A DNA stretch of 64,000 nucleotides from Dichotomocladium elegans (taxonomy: Eukaryota; Mucoromycota; Mucoromycetes; Mucorales; Lichtheimiaceae): contig JAIXMN010000032.1 in the NCBI GenBank assembly GCA_025716815.1, positions 186,001 to 250,000 of the forward strand, given 5' to 3'. The notes beneath the pieces are model-generated. The model ran no database searches, was not told where the DNA came from, and worked only from the letters and a program-made list of their open reading frames with translations. Position numbers and translations under genes: made by a program. Below, one piece after another: positions 44,837 through 58,132 of the stretch. Positions within the stretch are counted from its first letter, which is position 1. Every line of letters starts with the position of its first letter.

Positions 44837-46228
44837 TTAGTAAAAATTGAGGGACAAAGGTTGTTCCATGCAGAAGTTGTAACCTGTTGACTCAAAGGTC
44901 ATTGGCAGAGGCGATGGATCCGGAGTCTGATGAAGATGGTGGTGATAATTACGGCTTTGTTGTTGGTCCTGATGCACAATATTCCCTGCAACCGGCGTTG
45001 ACCCTTCTCGCTCTTTCCGTTGACGGCGCCATTCCTTCCGCATCTCTTTGAATTCAGTTGGATGCCGCTTCGGACCCTGTTGATAGATACCAGCAAGTTT
45101 TTATGCCATCATCACACTATTATCCTCACTACTCGCGTTGGTCATCCACTAAAATCTTACATGATTTTGCATGGTCACATGCGCATTAAGATGGTTTAGG
45201 GTTCCGTACGCTTTAGAGCACCCTGGCCAATTGCATTTGTACAGCCGCTCAATTTCATCATGCCGTCTGCGTGGGCGCTTCTTGGCATTGTTGCCCGGAA
45301 TGGCGACAAACGAGTAAACTTTGTCCAACGTGCCGCCAGAGATCGACTCGTAACGCCTGCGATTCCCAGTGCTTGCGGGAGGGCCTCTACAGATATTACT
45401 GCTGCGGGCATTCCTAGCCTCGATTTCCACTGGCATGATATCTCCGCTAGCTACTGCTGCATGGATGTTGCTATCGATCGACTGCGAGCCACCGCCACAG
45501 CTAGTACCACCATCACCTACGTTTCTGTCTCCATCTCCGTCTCCGTCTCCGACTGCCGCAGCAACCCTAGCACTATCACTAGCACTAGCATCACTGCCAG
45601 CACCAGCAGCATCACCAAAAGTCGGCACACGCGCTGGTGCTGCTGCAACTGCTGTTGCTTGGTGATATCCTGCCACCGCGACCGCCGCTTCGTTCATCGC
45701 TGCTTCCATCTGTTGATGATGTGTTGCTGCCGCTGCCGCGACTGCATAATCATAATACATTGTGGAGGAAAGAACGACCACCTTCGAGCTTTCAGCGACC
45801 GCTGCCTGGGTTGTTGCCTGTGCCGCGGAGAAGGCGGGGTGAACATGTTCCTCTGCTTTGGGGGTAGCGTTAGTAGCATCGGTCGCGGTCGATGTGGCCA
45901 TTGCAAGCTCCGGAGCGTGTGATAGCGGCTGCCGCGGCAGCAGCTGGGAGAAAGGAGGTAGAGATGTTTGCATCAGTAGCTGCTCATCCACTCTTCTGTT
46001 TGCCAGAGTATATAGGTACTCCACGGTGGTAGGCCTCGTGGCAGCTGCTGCACTGCTGGTAATTGTTGCCCGGTTATTAGCAGACGCCGTTGCGGATGTA
46101 ACCACCGCCGACGCTGAGTCGCTCCTTCCAAAGTCTTTGGCTGTCGGAAAATCGTTTGGTTGCGGATGGGAAGGAACAAATCCAGGAGCAAAAGATGTAT
46201 TGTTATCTGAATAATGATGCTCGTCCAT
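44837..46228 (-). CDS. C2H2 zinc-finger transcription factor, Con7-like
   Basis: Two exons (46228-45161 and 45076-44837) join in phase to 435 residues. The long N-terminal part is low-complexity (Ala/Ser/Thr, then an acidic/Gly GDGDGD run). Near the C-terminus YKCNWPGCSKAYGTLNHLN followed by AHVTMQNH forms one C2H2 finger (C-x4-C-x12-H-x5-H). The second exon continues GPKRHPTEFKEMRKEWRRQR. The finger followed at once by a (K/R)R-x-P-x-EFKE-x-RKEW stretch is, as I recall it, characteristic of a conserved fungal regulator group that includes Con7 (morphogenesis and cell-wall genes); the subgroup name is less sure than the finger. Histidine/proline-rich end. Confidence 0.75.
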
Positions 46229-47239
46229 ATTTACTCTTTATTGTAACGTGTAAGCGTTAGAGAAAGTAATAAAAACAGGGAAGAGAGGAAGGGGATTGAC
46301 ATGCAGAAAAATCGATGTTTATAAGGCAGAGAAATGGGCTTTGTGCCCTGTTTATGGGTTGTTTCCAACATACAAAAAGAGGAGGGCGGTTTGGGTTGCA
46401 CAGCCTACTTTTCCACTTCTCCCTGCTGATTAGGATCCGTTGTTGCTTTCCAAGAAACCAGTAAAAAGCCTGTTCTTCCAAGATTATTACACCTGGAACA
46501 AGTAAACGGTTGCATCTATCCAAAGGAGTATATAAATAGTTATCAGGTTAATTGTATTTCATGTATGATGGGATTGACATCCATTTGCAAAAGTGTATAG
46601 ATGGAAGTAGGTATTCACAAACCAAACCAGCAGTTGGATGATCATAGTTGAGACTTTTATGGCGAGATGTTCTGTCTTATACCGAACTCTGCGGATATTA
46701 ACAGTAATAAGAGCAAAGAAGCAGCAGCAATGGTATGCATGTGTAAAATAAACAACCCGCCGCCACAACAGACGTACAACGGCTCCTGCTGCTGCTGCTG
46801 CTGCTTGCTTGCTTGAGGGAACATAAGTGAATAATGAAGAAAGAAAGATAAGGGGATTTCTCTCTTGTTTTTCCACTTATTATTCCTTTCTTTCACTCAC
46901 AACCCCATCTAATTTTTTAATCAGTGTTTCCTGCTACCGTCGCATATTTGACCAAATCAGCACGTCCATATTGTCACTCAAACCGTGTTAAATGATGATG
47001 CACCAGAAGGATAAGCAGAAACGCTTATTAAAGTTAGACATGAGAAAGAAGAAGGTGCTGCCTTTCGCGAAGAAAAAGTCAAGAATTGGAAAGTATCAAG
47101 GAATGGGCGGAGGACATGTTTCAAAAAAATATCGCGGAGTTTGGCACCGCATTTTCCTGCTTTCTTAGTCCAACCAGCACCCGCACTCATCCGGTACAAA
47201 ATAACTCCTTTATTCTAACCCTATTGTGATTCAGTCAAC
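46229..47239. other. divergent promoter region between the C2H2 gene and VPS39
   Basis: 1 kb with a (GCT)n run at 46783-46803 and T-rich sequence near 46860-46920. No further gene seen. Confidence 0.45.
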
Positions 47240-50200
47240 ATGCACGATGCATTCCAGGTCACAACGGTTGTAGACAAGGTCAATCGTATAGAGTCAATAT
47301 TTGCACACGGTAAGAATTGCAAGATTGCTATCTTTACCGTAGAAACTTATGGAGCATCTCTCTTTTTTTTTTATATGCGTTTCAGGCGATCGTCTCCTCA
47401 TCGGCACAGGTGTCGGGCAACTTCTCGTCTATGATATTAAAGAGCCCTTGGGTAAGGTAGCTGGAGAGATTATGTACGCGGCTGTGTACGCGCGACAGGC
47501 GATGAAGAGAAAAGAAAACAGCTGTTTATTTGCGCCTGCGTGTGTATGTGTGCATGCGTGCGTGCGTGTATCAAGGGGTGAGGGACGTGCAGCAACTGAC
47601 ATGTTTTCCCCCAATATAGTGGCGGACGACAATGAAGTACCGGAAGTAACACTTGTGGATACCATCAAGAACTTTTCAAAGCGCCCGATCGAACAGCTTG
47701 ATATCATCAAAGAGATCGATGTTCTGGTGTCATTAGCCGGTAAGATGCAGATGATTTTCAGCTAGCCATCTTCCCCCCCCAAAAAAAGATTGGGTTTTAT
47801 TCATGCACAGAAATACATCATTTTTCAGACGGCCTTGTGAGTCTTCACGACCTCCGGACCTTTGAACTACGTATGGCACTTGGTAAAACGAAAGGTGCGA
47901 ACCTTTTCACGATTCAGACAATGGTCGAACACTCTGAAGATCAGATTCCGGTGCTGACCACCCGTTTGGCCGTGGCGGTTCGAAAGAAGTTGCTTGTGTT
48001 CGTCTGGAAGGATACTGAATTTTTTGAAACTAAGGCAAGCATCTAGGCAGCCGACAATTTAAGAACGAGGAAATCCTCTAAAGACCAGCTTCCCACCCGT
48101 AGGAATTAAATATTCCCGACCGCATCAAAGCTATGGCGTGGGTCGGCAACACCAAGATATGCCTTGGATTTGCAGCAGAATACGCATTGATGGACGTCCA
48201 AAAGGAACAACTCATCGAGCTTTTTGCGCCAACAGGTCCAGCAGAGGCCGGACCAATGAGCACACTGAATAGCCTATATAATATGTCGATTGGCTCGCGA
48301 GGTGGAAAGCCCATGGTGACAAAGATCCCAAATAATGAAATGCTTCTCGCTCGCGATCGTATGTGATGGATCCTTGCATATATATATGTGTGTGTGGATC
48401 AGTATGGGTGTGTATGTATATTAATCGCATTTTAGATGTCAGCATCTTCTTAGGCCTAGACGGAACACCAACACGTAAAGTAGGCATCGAATGGTCAGGT
48501 GCTCCAGAACAAATGGGTACGACTGATTTCCTAGACTTGCTGGCATTACTGGTCAACCTAACATGATATTACAGGTTATTCTTATCCATATGTCATTGCC
48601 ATCCTGCCAAAACATGTTGAGGTCCGCAACATCCAAACACTTGCACTTGTTCAGCAAATCGAGCTTTCAAGTGCACGATTCCTTAATCAAGGTAAACTAG
48701 TCTATGTTGCAAGTACTTCTCAAATCTGGCGCTTGACGCCATATAGCTTCACAACACAGGTCGGATTCAAACTTTTTTCTATGACTCCTTACCGCTTTAT
48801 TGACTATTAGATAATATGAATCATAGATCGATCAACTCGTCAGTCAGCAGCAATACCAAGAAGCCATAAGCTTACTCGACCAGATTGACTCCGTTCTCGT
48901 GGAGAACAAAGGCGACAAATTGCACCACATCCGCACGCTCTATGCCTACGATATGTTTCGACGTGGTGAATACGATGCTGCACTGGCTACATTTCAAGAA
49001 CTCGACACGGATCCGGCCGACGTCATTGCGCTTTATCCTGAAATGATTTCTGGGAACCTCGCAAACACACCCTCACCGCAAGCCGATGAGGATCACGAAC
49101 TGCTGAGCTCCCCGTTGCCGCGGAAAAAGAAAGCGGAGGAAGTCCACTCGAGCATTGATGAGAAATCGCATAGTCCACCAGCGAGTATTATTTCATCGCG
49201 AAGCAAGGCCACAAGCAAAAGTATACAGCATGCACCTGATGTGCCACTGACGGGTCTAAATCTTCATGATGCGGTTTCGTTTCTGATTCGGTTCTTGACC
49301 GAGAAGCGCACACGGCTTTCAAAGAAGCTCTCGTCCTCCTCCTCACGCCATTCGGCCAAGCAACCCCCCTCCGATGAGGAAGACGCAAAACTGTTACGCC
49401 AGGCCTCGCTTGTAGACACAGCGCTTCTAAAGTCTTATATGATGACGAATGATGCATTGGTAGGACCTCTCTTGCGCGTGCAGAACCACTGTGATGTCCA
49501 GGAATGCGAGGCAATCCTTTCAGAGAAGAAAAAGTACAAGGAATTGGTCGATCTATACAATACCAAAGGTCTACATGCAAACGCTCTCGACCTTCTTGCA
49601 AAGTGCGTGTGATCAGGATATAATAGGAGTCTTCATAACTGATAGAGCACGCTTTGTGAACTTGATTTAGATTAGGACAGCAGACTGATGGCGCTTTACG
49701 CGGTGTTCTTCCAACGATTCGGTACTTACAACGACTTGGCCTGGATCAATTTGATTTGGTGCTCAAATATTCAACTTGGGTACTTCAGAAAGACCCGACC
49801 CACGGCATGGCTGCAAGTACACTCGGAAACAGTTAAAGCGAATGACATCCCTAACTAACACTGCATATATAGATCTTTATTGACGATCTTGCTGAGGTCG
49901 AGACTTTCCCTCGAGACCGAGTGCTGAAGCACTTGGAATCCATTTCTAAAGACTTGGAAATTCAATACCTTGAATATATCATTCACGAGCTCCGAGATAC
50001 CCTCCCTGACTTCCACAACAGACTTGCCATCGCTTACCTAGACAAGATTACAAACAAAGAAGGCTCAGGTATGTCTCTAGTTTGCTTTCCGAAGCATCCT
50101 GATAATTAGTTAATAACTTGCGTTAGACCCAGAAAAAAGATCCCAGCTTCGAACCAAGCTCCTGTCGTTCCTGATAGAATCCACACACTACCGTACAGAG

Positions 50201-50940
50201 AAGATTCTATCAAAACTCCCAGTGGATGGTATGCCATTTATGCGAGGTTGTCACTAGGCGTAGTGAGTAGTAATCCATGGGTCTTTTCACACTTGTTAGA
50301 CCTCTTTGAGGAACGTGCAATCCTATTGAGTCGTATTGGCCAGCATGACCAGGCTCTTGATATTTACGTCTACAAGCTTAGAAACTATGCAATGGCTGAA
50401 GAGTACTGCACAAAGGTGTACCGAGAAGATCCCGAAAAGGGTGAGAACATGTACTTGACACTTCTTCGCGTGTATCTTCAACCAAAGCACCACGAGAAAC
50501 CCCTGCTTGAACCTGCGCTCGAGCTGCTGGCTCACCACGGATCGCATATCAATGCATCGGAGGTGCTAGCCATCCTGCCCATGGCAACCCGACTCCATGG
50601 ACTCTTCCCATTTTTTGAAAAGTACATTCGCGAGACGAACAAGAAACGGAATATGAACATGATTGTCAAGAATCTTCTCAAAGCAGAAGAGCTCCAGGTG
50701 GAAGAGCAATTGATGTATTATCAGTCCCGGGCTGTTAAGATTACCGAGGATCGTATGTGTCCTCAATGCAACAAGCGGATAGGCAACAGGTAAAAAAAAG
50801 TACACCTGAGATTTGCATGTTGATTTGCAGCTAACACCCGAAGAAATGCGACTAGCGTATTTGCGGTATTCCCGAATGGCGTTGTGGTCCATTACTCATG
50901 CAAAGAGAAAATTGAACAGACCCAATGGAAATTGATGTGA
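47240..50940 (+). CDS. VPS39: Vps39/Vam6, HOPS tethering-complex subunit
   Basis: Vps39 binds the Rab7/Ypt7 GTPase and tethers vacuole/late-endosome membranes before fusion. About a dozen exons. The N-terminal CNH beta-propeller begins MHDAFQVTTVVDKVNRIESI and continues LLIGTGVGQLLVYDI, DVLVSLADGLVSLHDLRTFE and IKAMAWVGNTKICLGFAAEY. The helical part includes QLVSQQQYQEAISLLDQID and DMFRRGEYDAALATFQELD, a Ser/Lys-rich insert (49080-49220), the Vps39_1 domain (SLVDTALLKSYMMTNDALVG) and a clathrin-like repeat (YVYKLRNYAMAEEYCTKVY). The last two exons end in the Vps39_2 zinc-ribbon: MCPQCNKRIGN, then FAVFPNGVVVHYSC. The gene ends 133 bp from the convergent TPS2 stop. Confidence 0.92.
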
Positions 50941-51072
50941 ATGGAGCCTTTGTATGCAACTATATTATTGTCGTTAACTATAATTCCCTCATACCAACAA
51001 CATGCACAGCTCAAAGAAAGAGATGCAATCAAGATAAACTACATAAACACGTATTTCACATATATGTACAAT

Positions 51073-52262
51073 CTATTGTTGTTTCTGGTCGGAAAGCCGT
51101 TCGAGGATGTCATTGAAGTCATTGGTGCTCTCGAGATGCCACGCGGCGAGGGTTCGTTTGTCGGCGGGACCGATGGTGACAGTAAAGACTATGCTGTCGA
51201 TACCCCGTTGTGCCATTCTTGTCAGCACCCGAAACATGTCTTCGTCCGTCTTGTCGTCGCCGGCGCAGAGCACAAAGTTGGCTTCCGAATACATGGCCAT
51301 GGTTCTTTTTATTACCTCGCCCTTGTTGATCGTTGTCGGTCTGACTTCGAGATTCATTTTACCGACCAGGATTTCAGCTGGTACTTTGCTGATGATGGAC
51401 TGCTCTAGATGGTTCTGCAGCTCTCTCGCCTGCAGTGCACTACGTAAAAGGGAAGGAATGTGAGCAACACACGCACACACGCGCGCGGAGAGAGGAAGAC
51501 GTAAATAATCTTACCCAAATTTGGGGTCTGCCGATCGATAGTGCCATGTCAATGCACATCGCTTCGTTTCGATAAAGCTACCCGGTGTTCGCTCGGTATA
51601 GTATTTGAAGATTTCCATCACATCGTCTCGCCAGGACATATCAATCTGCGACGTCATGTCGATGATTTGTTTTCGTCCGGGTTCACGAATAAAGCAGCCA
51701 TGCTCGAATGAGAGCCCGAGATTCGGGATATGGCCCAGCCATCCCTCCAGAGCTTTCTAAAAACCGTCAACACACATTCAGAATGGCTTATCTCCTTCTC
51801 TCTTCTTTGAACTGCACCACAACACACAACAAACCTGATCTCTGCCCGAAACAACCATGACCACGTTTCGTGGGTCGGCACACAGCTTTTCTAAAGTCCT
51901 CAGAGTCTGTTCCGATGGCGCGGCGTCTTCGGGTTTCTCCACAATAGGCGTCAACGTACCCTATATTAGTCGACATAGGTTACATCACTCCCGTCCATCC
52001 TTTCATCCCACTGTGACACTTGCATCGTAGTCAAAGAACATGAGACGTTTCCGGGAATTATTATATTCGATCTTCAGACGGTCATATTCAAGCCGGGGTG
52101 TAGGTACCCAACCCGCAGTCTTGGCTGAGCTAGCAACGATATCCTTGACGAGGGCGTTAGCCCAGTACTCTGCCGTATGATGATTGACAAAAGCATCCAT
52201 TTCCTACGATAGGCGCACACACATGCACATGGAGAGAGATGAGCGTTTCGTTTACCAGTCTT

Positions 52263-52308
<46 letters not shown>

Positions 52309-54183
52309 GGAACTTTTCAAGCTTTTCTTCTGGGCTCATCTCAAGATTTTCCTTGATAGCGTGTGCCACCTGGGCATAATCGTAAGGGTTGACGATGGAT
52401 GCGGAACTGAGATTGCGCGCAGTGCCAGTAAATTCCGAAATGATGAGCGGGCTCTGTTTACTCTGCTCCTGTGCGACAATGAACTCTAAGCTGGTGGTGT
52501 TCATGCCATCTGCGGTTGGAGTGATGAGCATCACGTCACCGGCCTTGAGGAGGGCATAATATTCGTCGCGGTCAATATGTTGATGGAAATGCTGAACGGG
52601 CAAGAACTCGAGCGATCCATATTTCGAGTTAATGCGTGTAACAATCTCGCTCAGCTTGATCTCGAGACGCGGTGAATCGATTGCACCCGGAGAGGTAACC
52701 TGGATGAGCACGACCTTGTTGCGCCACTCGGGATAGTGTTCTAAAAAGTACTCAAAGGACTCAAACTTTTGAAGCACTCCCTTGACGGGATCAAGTTTGT
52801 CGCGACCGACAATGATCTTCTTGTCCTTGAATTTCTGAAGAATGGCATCGAGTTTCGGTTGGACACCGTGGTGAAGGCAGTTCTGTCGCGTCAGATCAAC
52901 GTCAATACCAATCGGATGGATACCAATGCTAACAATGACACCATTGGCATCCACTCCGGTTGGCGTGTACTCATATCCCAGGATACGGGTGCAGTTGGAG
53001 ATAAAATGACGAGCATAGTTGTATGTCTAAAAGGAGCATGGAGATGGGCAAAGCATGAGCTTTTCTTTTTTGGGACGTAGCCATACCTTCCTTCCCCTCC
53101 CTCCATGAACTACCTGGAAACCGACAAGGTTGGCATGCAACATGCCCAAAATGATATTCTTACGACCTATAAGGCACATTCTTACGTCGTACATATGTTT
53201 CCCCATCCGCAATCCCTGGTTCCCTCCTCCGCAACCCTCCCCCCCCAAAAAAAAAACTTACGCGGAAGGCACCGGAGAATTTCCGAACTCACAAAGGGTG
53301 TATGTACAAACAAGCCGATCCTGGCACCTTGCGGAAGCCTCTCGCGGAGCATCTGTGGCACCAACATCAAATGATAGTCGTGAACAATGACTTGATGTTT
53401 TTGAATCAGTCAAGGGCAGGAAAAATAAAAATAAATAAAAAACATACTAAGATCACCGTCTTGATAATGTTTCGCCACCTCGTCGGCAAAAATCTGATTG
53501 ACAGCCACATAGGCTTCCCAAAACTTTTTTTCGTCGAGAGACTCACCCCAGGTCAGATAGTGCAGAATGGGCCAGAGAACTAGATATTGGTTGTTACTTG
53601 AGGATTCCTCGCCGCAGGTGCTGCTGCCTTGCTCGATCCTTCAAATCCTCCCCAATCGAGCGTACTTACTTTGTTTGCAATAACCCTCATAATGGCCGAA
53701 ACCCAAGGCTTCCTCAATGAAAATCGGTACCATCTTATGTTTGGTTCGCAGGAGTCGGGTGAGATTCTCGCGTTCCTCTGGCGTCACCTGCTCCGTAAGC
53801 ACGCGTTCTTTGTTCGGCTCGGTCTGAATGTTTCCAGTCGAGCCCACGTACAGAGTCCGGTAATTCTTAGCCAAGGATCGAATCCCGGCATACAAGGCCG
53901 AGTAGCCGGGGCGGTGCTTCAGCTTCCAGGTGCCGGACTCACCCATCATATGAGGCCACATGACGGAGGACCGGCGTCGAGCGAGCTGTGAGATCGGTGC
54001 CGCGTCGAGTCCGATGCTTTGTCTCCGAGAGAGACGGGCCTCAAGCTGGTCAGGTTCGGGCTGTGTTAGGCTGCAGACAAAGGGAAGATGATGGACGACG
54101 TTGATGATTTTGCCCTCAATTGCACCGCCCCCGTTGGCTTCCAGCAGCGCTTTAAGTTGATCCGTATCAATCAGTCCGCTCAT
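51073..54183 (-). CDS. TPS2: trehalose-6-phosphate phosphatase with N-terminal synthase-like domain (Tps2 type)
   Basis: Tps2 dephosphorylates trehalose-6-phosphate in the trehalose synthase complex of the cytosol. Start ATG at 54183. The GT20 synthase-like domain includes VVHHLPFVCSLTQ, RPGYSALYAGIRSLAK, ILWPILHYLTWGES, IVGRDKLDPVKGV and DGMNTTSLEFIVAQEQ; the NTTSLE form is typical of Tps2/Tps3 rather than Tps1. The HAD phosphatase domain begins RKRLMFFDYD, is interrupted by an intron, and continues GTLTPIVEKPEDAAPSEQ; later come MVVSGRDQ and ANFVLCAGDDKTDEDMF. The DxD catalytic pair is therefore complete only across an intron (51961-52023) with a GC donor. A (CA)n/(TA)n repeat sits in another intron. 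Confidence 0.88.
52263..52306. repeat. (CA)n/(TA)n microsatellite in a TPS2 intron
   Basis: About 16 bp of CA followed by about 28 bp of TA units within an intron. Confidence 0.9.
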
Positions 54184-54629
54184 AATGTTTTTGTTGACAG
54201 AACAAGAAGAACAAAGAAATAAGGAGGAGAAAGAAAGAAGAAGACCTATATAAATATATAAGTCTAAAAAGCAAGGGTTGGTAAGAGAAAAACTGGACCT
54301 ACAACCCCCTCCCCCATCGTCATCATCATTATCATCCCTTGCTTTAAAATGCTCCGAGGGTCACCAGGAACTCAAGCCGTCCCATGTGCCCACGCACTTC
54401 TGTCCACTGCCATCTTCGCTGTCCATCTAAACTTATCAGTAATATTATATATGCCCTACTTGGCATTTCATCTGTCCCAGGCCATGCCATATTTTTGAAA
54501 TCCAGACTTGTTTCATTTGCCACGTTTTCGGGCCCGCTTAGGACCTTTTTCAATTCGGTCATAGCCGATGACGACAATGATAATTAGTGTTCCTACCAAA
54601 AGGACTAAAAATAAATGCAATTTTCAGGT
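54184..54629. other. intergenic region between UTP13 end and TPS2 start
   Basis: About 445 bp with purine-rich leader next to the TPS2 start (54200-54250). No gene seen. Confidence 0.4.
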
Positions 54630-57578
54630 TTACTCTTCTTGAGCATGCAATGTATAGTCTACGATGTAAGATTGTGTAATAAGGTCATCCAGGCGTTGGA
54701 AGTGTCGATCCGTATATGGCAACAGACCGTCGATTAACTATGGACACCAATTAAGCGCACGGAACTCTCTAAGACGCGATAGTTCTAGGTACTAAACGGG
54801 GTTAAAAATACCTCTTTGGCTTTCGGAAGTGACACTAGTTCTTCTGAGCTGTGTGACGCAAGGATCGCGTTAAGAACCGTCTGTGCTATAGTGGCGTGTT
54901 TTGCATTGGTATTCCAGTCGCGGACATATCCAAGAAGCTTCTCCAGATTTTCTGGAGCCAATTCGGCCAACACTTTATCCACGGCGTCTGATCCGCTAAT
55001 ACTGTTATCGTTTGTCTCTGCCCGTGCTTCCATCACGTTTCGGAAAAGTCCCAATAAGCGGAAGGGTTGGTTAAGAGATAACGCTAGAAGAATCGCATTC
55101 AAATAATCCTTCTTGCGCATGAAATTCTGAAGCTCTTGCTCCCTAACAAAAGAACATCATAGAGGTTAGTCACCTAGCACTGCCGGGCACCAAATACAGG
55201 GCTGTCTCATACTTGATGATCAATTCCTCTTGCTGCTTCAGCTCCTGTTCCTGTTCTTCCTTCGTAATATCTTCCCAAAAGTTCACAACTGAATCCGCAC
55301 CGCCCGAGGCAATGAATTTTTGGTCCTTGCGAACAGCAAGAGCCCATACTTTTTCGGTGTGATTGTCTAGCGTCGTCTCGCACACATTTGTCTTGATGGT
55401 CCACACCTTTACCAGGCCGTCTGATCCACCAGAGACCAATTGCATACCAGCAGTGATGAAATCAACCCGCAGGACGGAGTTGGTATGACCTTCAAATGTC
55501 TTTTGACGAAGTTGACATATCAGTACTAGCACCGTGCAATATTCCGCTATGACGGCATTATAGAAAACTTACCTTGACGCACGAAAAATCTTTCACGTTC
55601 CACAGCTTCAACGTCTTGTCGCCTGACGTGGTCGCAATCACCTGGTCGACAGGCGAGAACTTCACACACCATACACCGCGCTTGTGGCCCTTGCAGGTGC
55701 CGATCAACTCACCAGTATCCACCTTCCACACTTTGGCAAGCTTGTCTTGTGAACCAGTAGCAAAGAGCTTATCGTTAGGCGCTATGGCAATCGTGTTGAT
55801 GTCCTTCTCGTGTCCTTGATGTGTGTATAATGACCGAGGGCGATAGGAGTCGCTGGGATTATCAAGATTCAATTCTCCCAGATGCCAGTATTTAATCGTG
55901 CGATCCTGACTTCCGGTAATAATAAAACTGGTGGATCTGTGCGGTAATGCAATGGCGCCAACCGATTCTGTGTGACCAATGCAGATACCCGCACATTTAA
56001 ATCTATCAACTGACTCTTCTGCATCGACATCCACTTTCCATAACCGTACTGTCCGGTCCTTTGAGCCGGTTGCTAGAACAAGGCCGTCCGTTGATCGGTC
56101 GAGGCAAATGATCATGTCTTTGTGTCCATAAACTAGATCGCAATCTTGCGTTTCAACATTGTAAACCCTGAGATGTTCACTGTTCGTGGCCGCGGCAAGG
56201 TGCGTGTCCTCAGGACCGACATACGTAACATCCACAATCTGATCGTTATAACCGACAATTTGTTTGACCCGCTTCAGTCTTTCGGCGATCGAGTACATCA
56301 ATATATTCTGGTCATTAGTAACCGCTGCAAGTAGCTGAGACTTATGCGCATATCTTTAAAAAAAGATCCCATCATTAGTCATCACACATTGATAAGCTTC
56401 TGAATAAGGTATCGTGACAATACATAATATCTGTGATGGCGTGTCTGCTGTTTTCTTCTCGATCTTGTGCTTTGACGAGTTTACCAGTTTTCAACTCCCA
56501 TATCCGTACGAGACCTAATAAATGCATCAATCCGCATGCTCTTGTCGGTAACCATCACTTGCGTACCGCTATCACCGCCAGTGTAGAAGAGCTCGCTGCC
56601 TTGAAACTCATCGTCATATGCTGATACATCGGCGTCATTTGAGATAAAACCGACTGTTTCAAGAGTTTCGTAAATAGGATATGTGGCTTTGAGCTTCTTG
56701 GTTTTCCAGTCCCATACATTGACCACCTTATCACGCGATCCGGAGATCAGAGTATGGCCATCGGCCGAGAAGTCCAAACCGCGAATGACACTGACGTGGC
56801 TCTTGAGGACAGCAACGCATCTTGTTCCAAATATCAGAATCTGACCCTTTTGCATACATGGATATATCTCATCAAAAGCCCCATTTTAACCTACTTCTTC
56901 GTCTGCAGATCCCAAATACGAATTTCACAGTCGTCCGCACCTGATGCTAGGTACCATTGACCGCCCATATGATGGAATTTGACCGCACTGACAACGCCGC
57001 GATGGCCGCTAAATACGTGTGTACAATAGCCACGATCGATGTCCCACACCTTGACAAGACCATCTGCACCACCAGTGGCAACGAGGGTCGACGAGGGGTC
57101 GATATCCATGACAATAACGGGCGATGTATGTGCTTTGACCGAGCGCACGCAAGTTCCTTGTTCCAAGTCCCACACACGCATTTGAAGACTTCGGCTTGCA
57201 CTAATAAGGTGCTTGCCGTCGGGTTTGACAGCCATGGTAGTGACGATCTCCGTATCCTGCAATTCACATAAAATGCCTAATCAGCCCCCATCTGCTGTTA
57301 ATAGTGCTGTTTTCCATAGGCACACTCACGCCCTCAAGCGTATGCAGCTTTTTGCCGGTGCCAAGCTCGGTCACTTCGATATCCTCATTCAAAGTTGTGA
57401 TCAGGAGGGATTCGTCTGCGGTGATCAACGCCTTGCCCCCGGTATAGATCGACTCGATCGTCTTGATCGATTTGAAGCTATTGAACGATCGGTACATTTT
57501 CTCGAGCGGAATCTTAGCAAAAGGTTGAATTTACCTTGTCTTTAGCAAGAGTTTGGAGTTGTCAGCCTCATCGCCCAT
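54630..57578 (-). CDS. UTP13: U3 snoRNP WD-repeat protein Utp13 (TBL3)
   Basis: Utp13 is a tandem beta-propeller subunit of the UTP-B complex in the nucleolar small-subunit processome. Exon 1 (57578-57535) encodes MGDEADNSKLLLKT; an intron ending at 57478 leads to SFKSIKTIESIYTGGKAL, matching the TBL3 start. Repeats include HTSPVIVMDIDPSSTLVATG, VVSAVKFHHMGGQWYLASG, GPEDTHLAAATNSEHLRVYN, IAIAPNDKLFATGSQDKLAK, VWCVKFSPVDQVIATTSGDK and MQLVSGGSDGLVKVWTIKT. The C-terminal Utp13 domain covers YLNAILLALSLNQPFRLLGL, LLGYVRDWNTNAKHATIAQT and, in the last exon (54737-54630), LLPYTDRHFQRLDDLI. Full length and collinear with TBL3. Its start diverges from the JmjC gene. Confidence 0.94.
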
Positions 57579-58132
57579 GGTGGATTTTTTTATATAACGC
57601 GAATAAAGCTGTCCAAATTTTTTTTTCTTTTTAGCTTTTTTTCTTACTGGCTTGAATCTGAGCCATCCCTGCCTGCGGTGTAGAAAAAATAAGGTCTCTC
57701 CTTCTTGTACACATTTGAGCGCCTGTACCCAGCTATGCGCCCGGACATGGCGGTGTACTTCTGGCGCGTGTTGGGGTGGGGATATCCAGAAGACGGAACT
57801 CTGCCATTTCTTGGTCGCTGAAGTGAGTATCAATACATGAGTGCTGTGGGTGCCTCGTCCTTGAACGGAAGACTACTGCTTTGGAATCTTTGTCCCTTGC
57901 TATTACTTTAGAGTGATCAAACTCACCGTGGATTGATATATAAAGTCGGTTCCTTAACGGGATATGATGATTCTTTGAATAACAACTGTCAAACACACCT
58001 GCAGAACCCCTTGGGTCCTTGGTCGGTTGTACAGAAGCATTTGATTGGAACCCAAAAATTTTATGATGGCGGACGACCAAAAAAACACCTGGCGACCTTT
58101 TCTTTCACCCCCCATTGCTTTTTTCCTTCGTG
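57579..58132. other. divergent promoter shared by UTP13 and the JMJD7-like gene
   Basis: 554 bp between the two start codons, with T-rich sequence next to UTP13 (57590-57650). No gene seen. Confidence 0.45.

Noticed and set aside
45260..45922. Long plus-strand open frame of 220 codons
   Set aside because: It lies antisense to the low-complexity part of the C2H2 gene, is Ser/Cys/Arg-rich because of triplet repeats, and has no resemblance to a protein.
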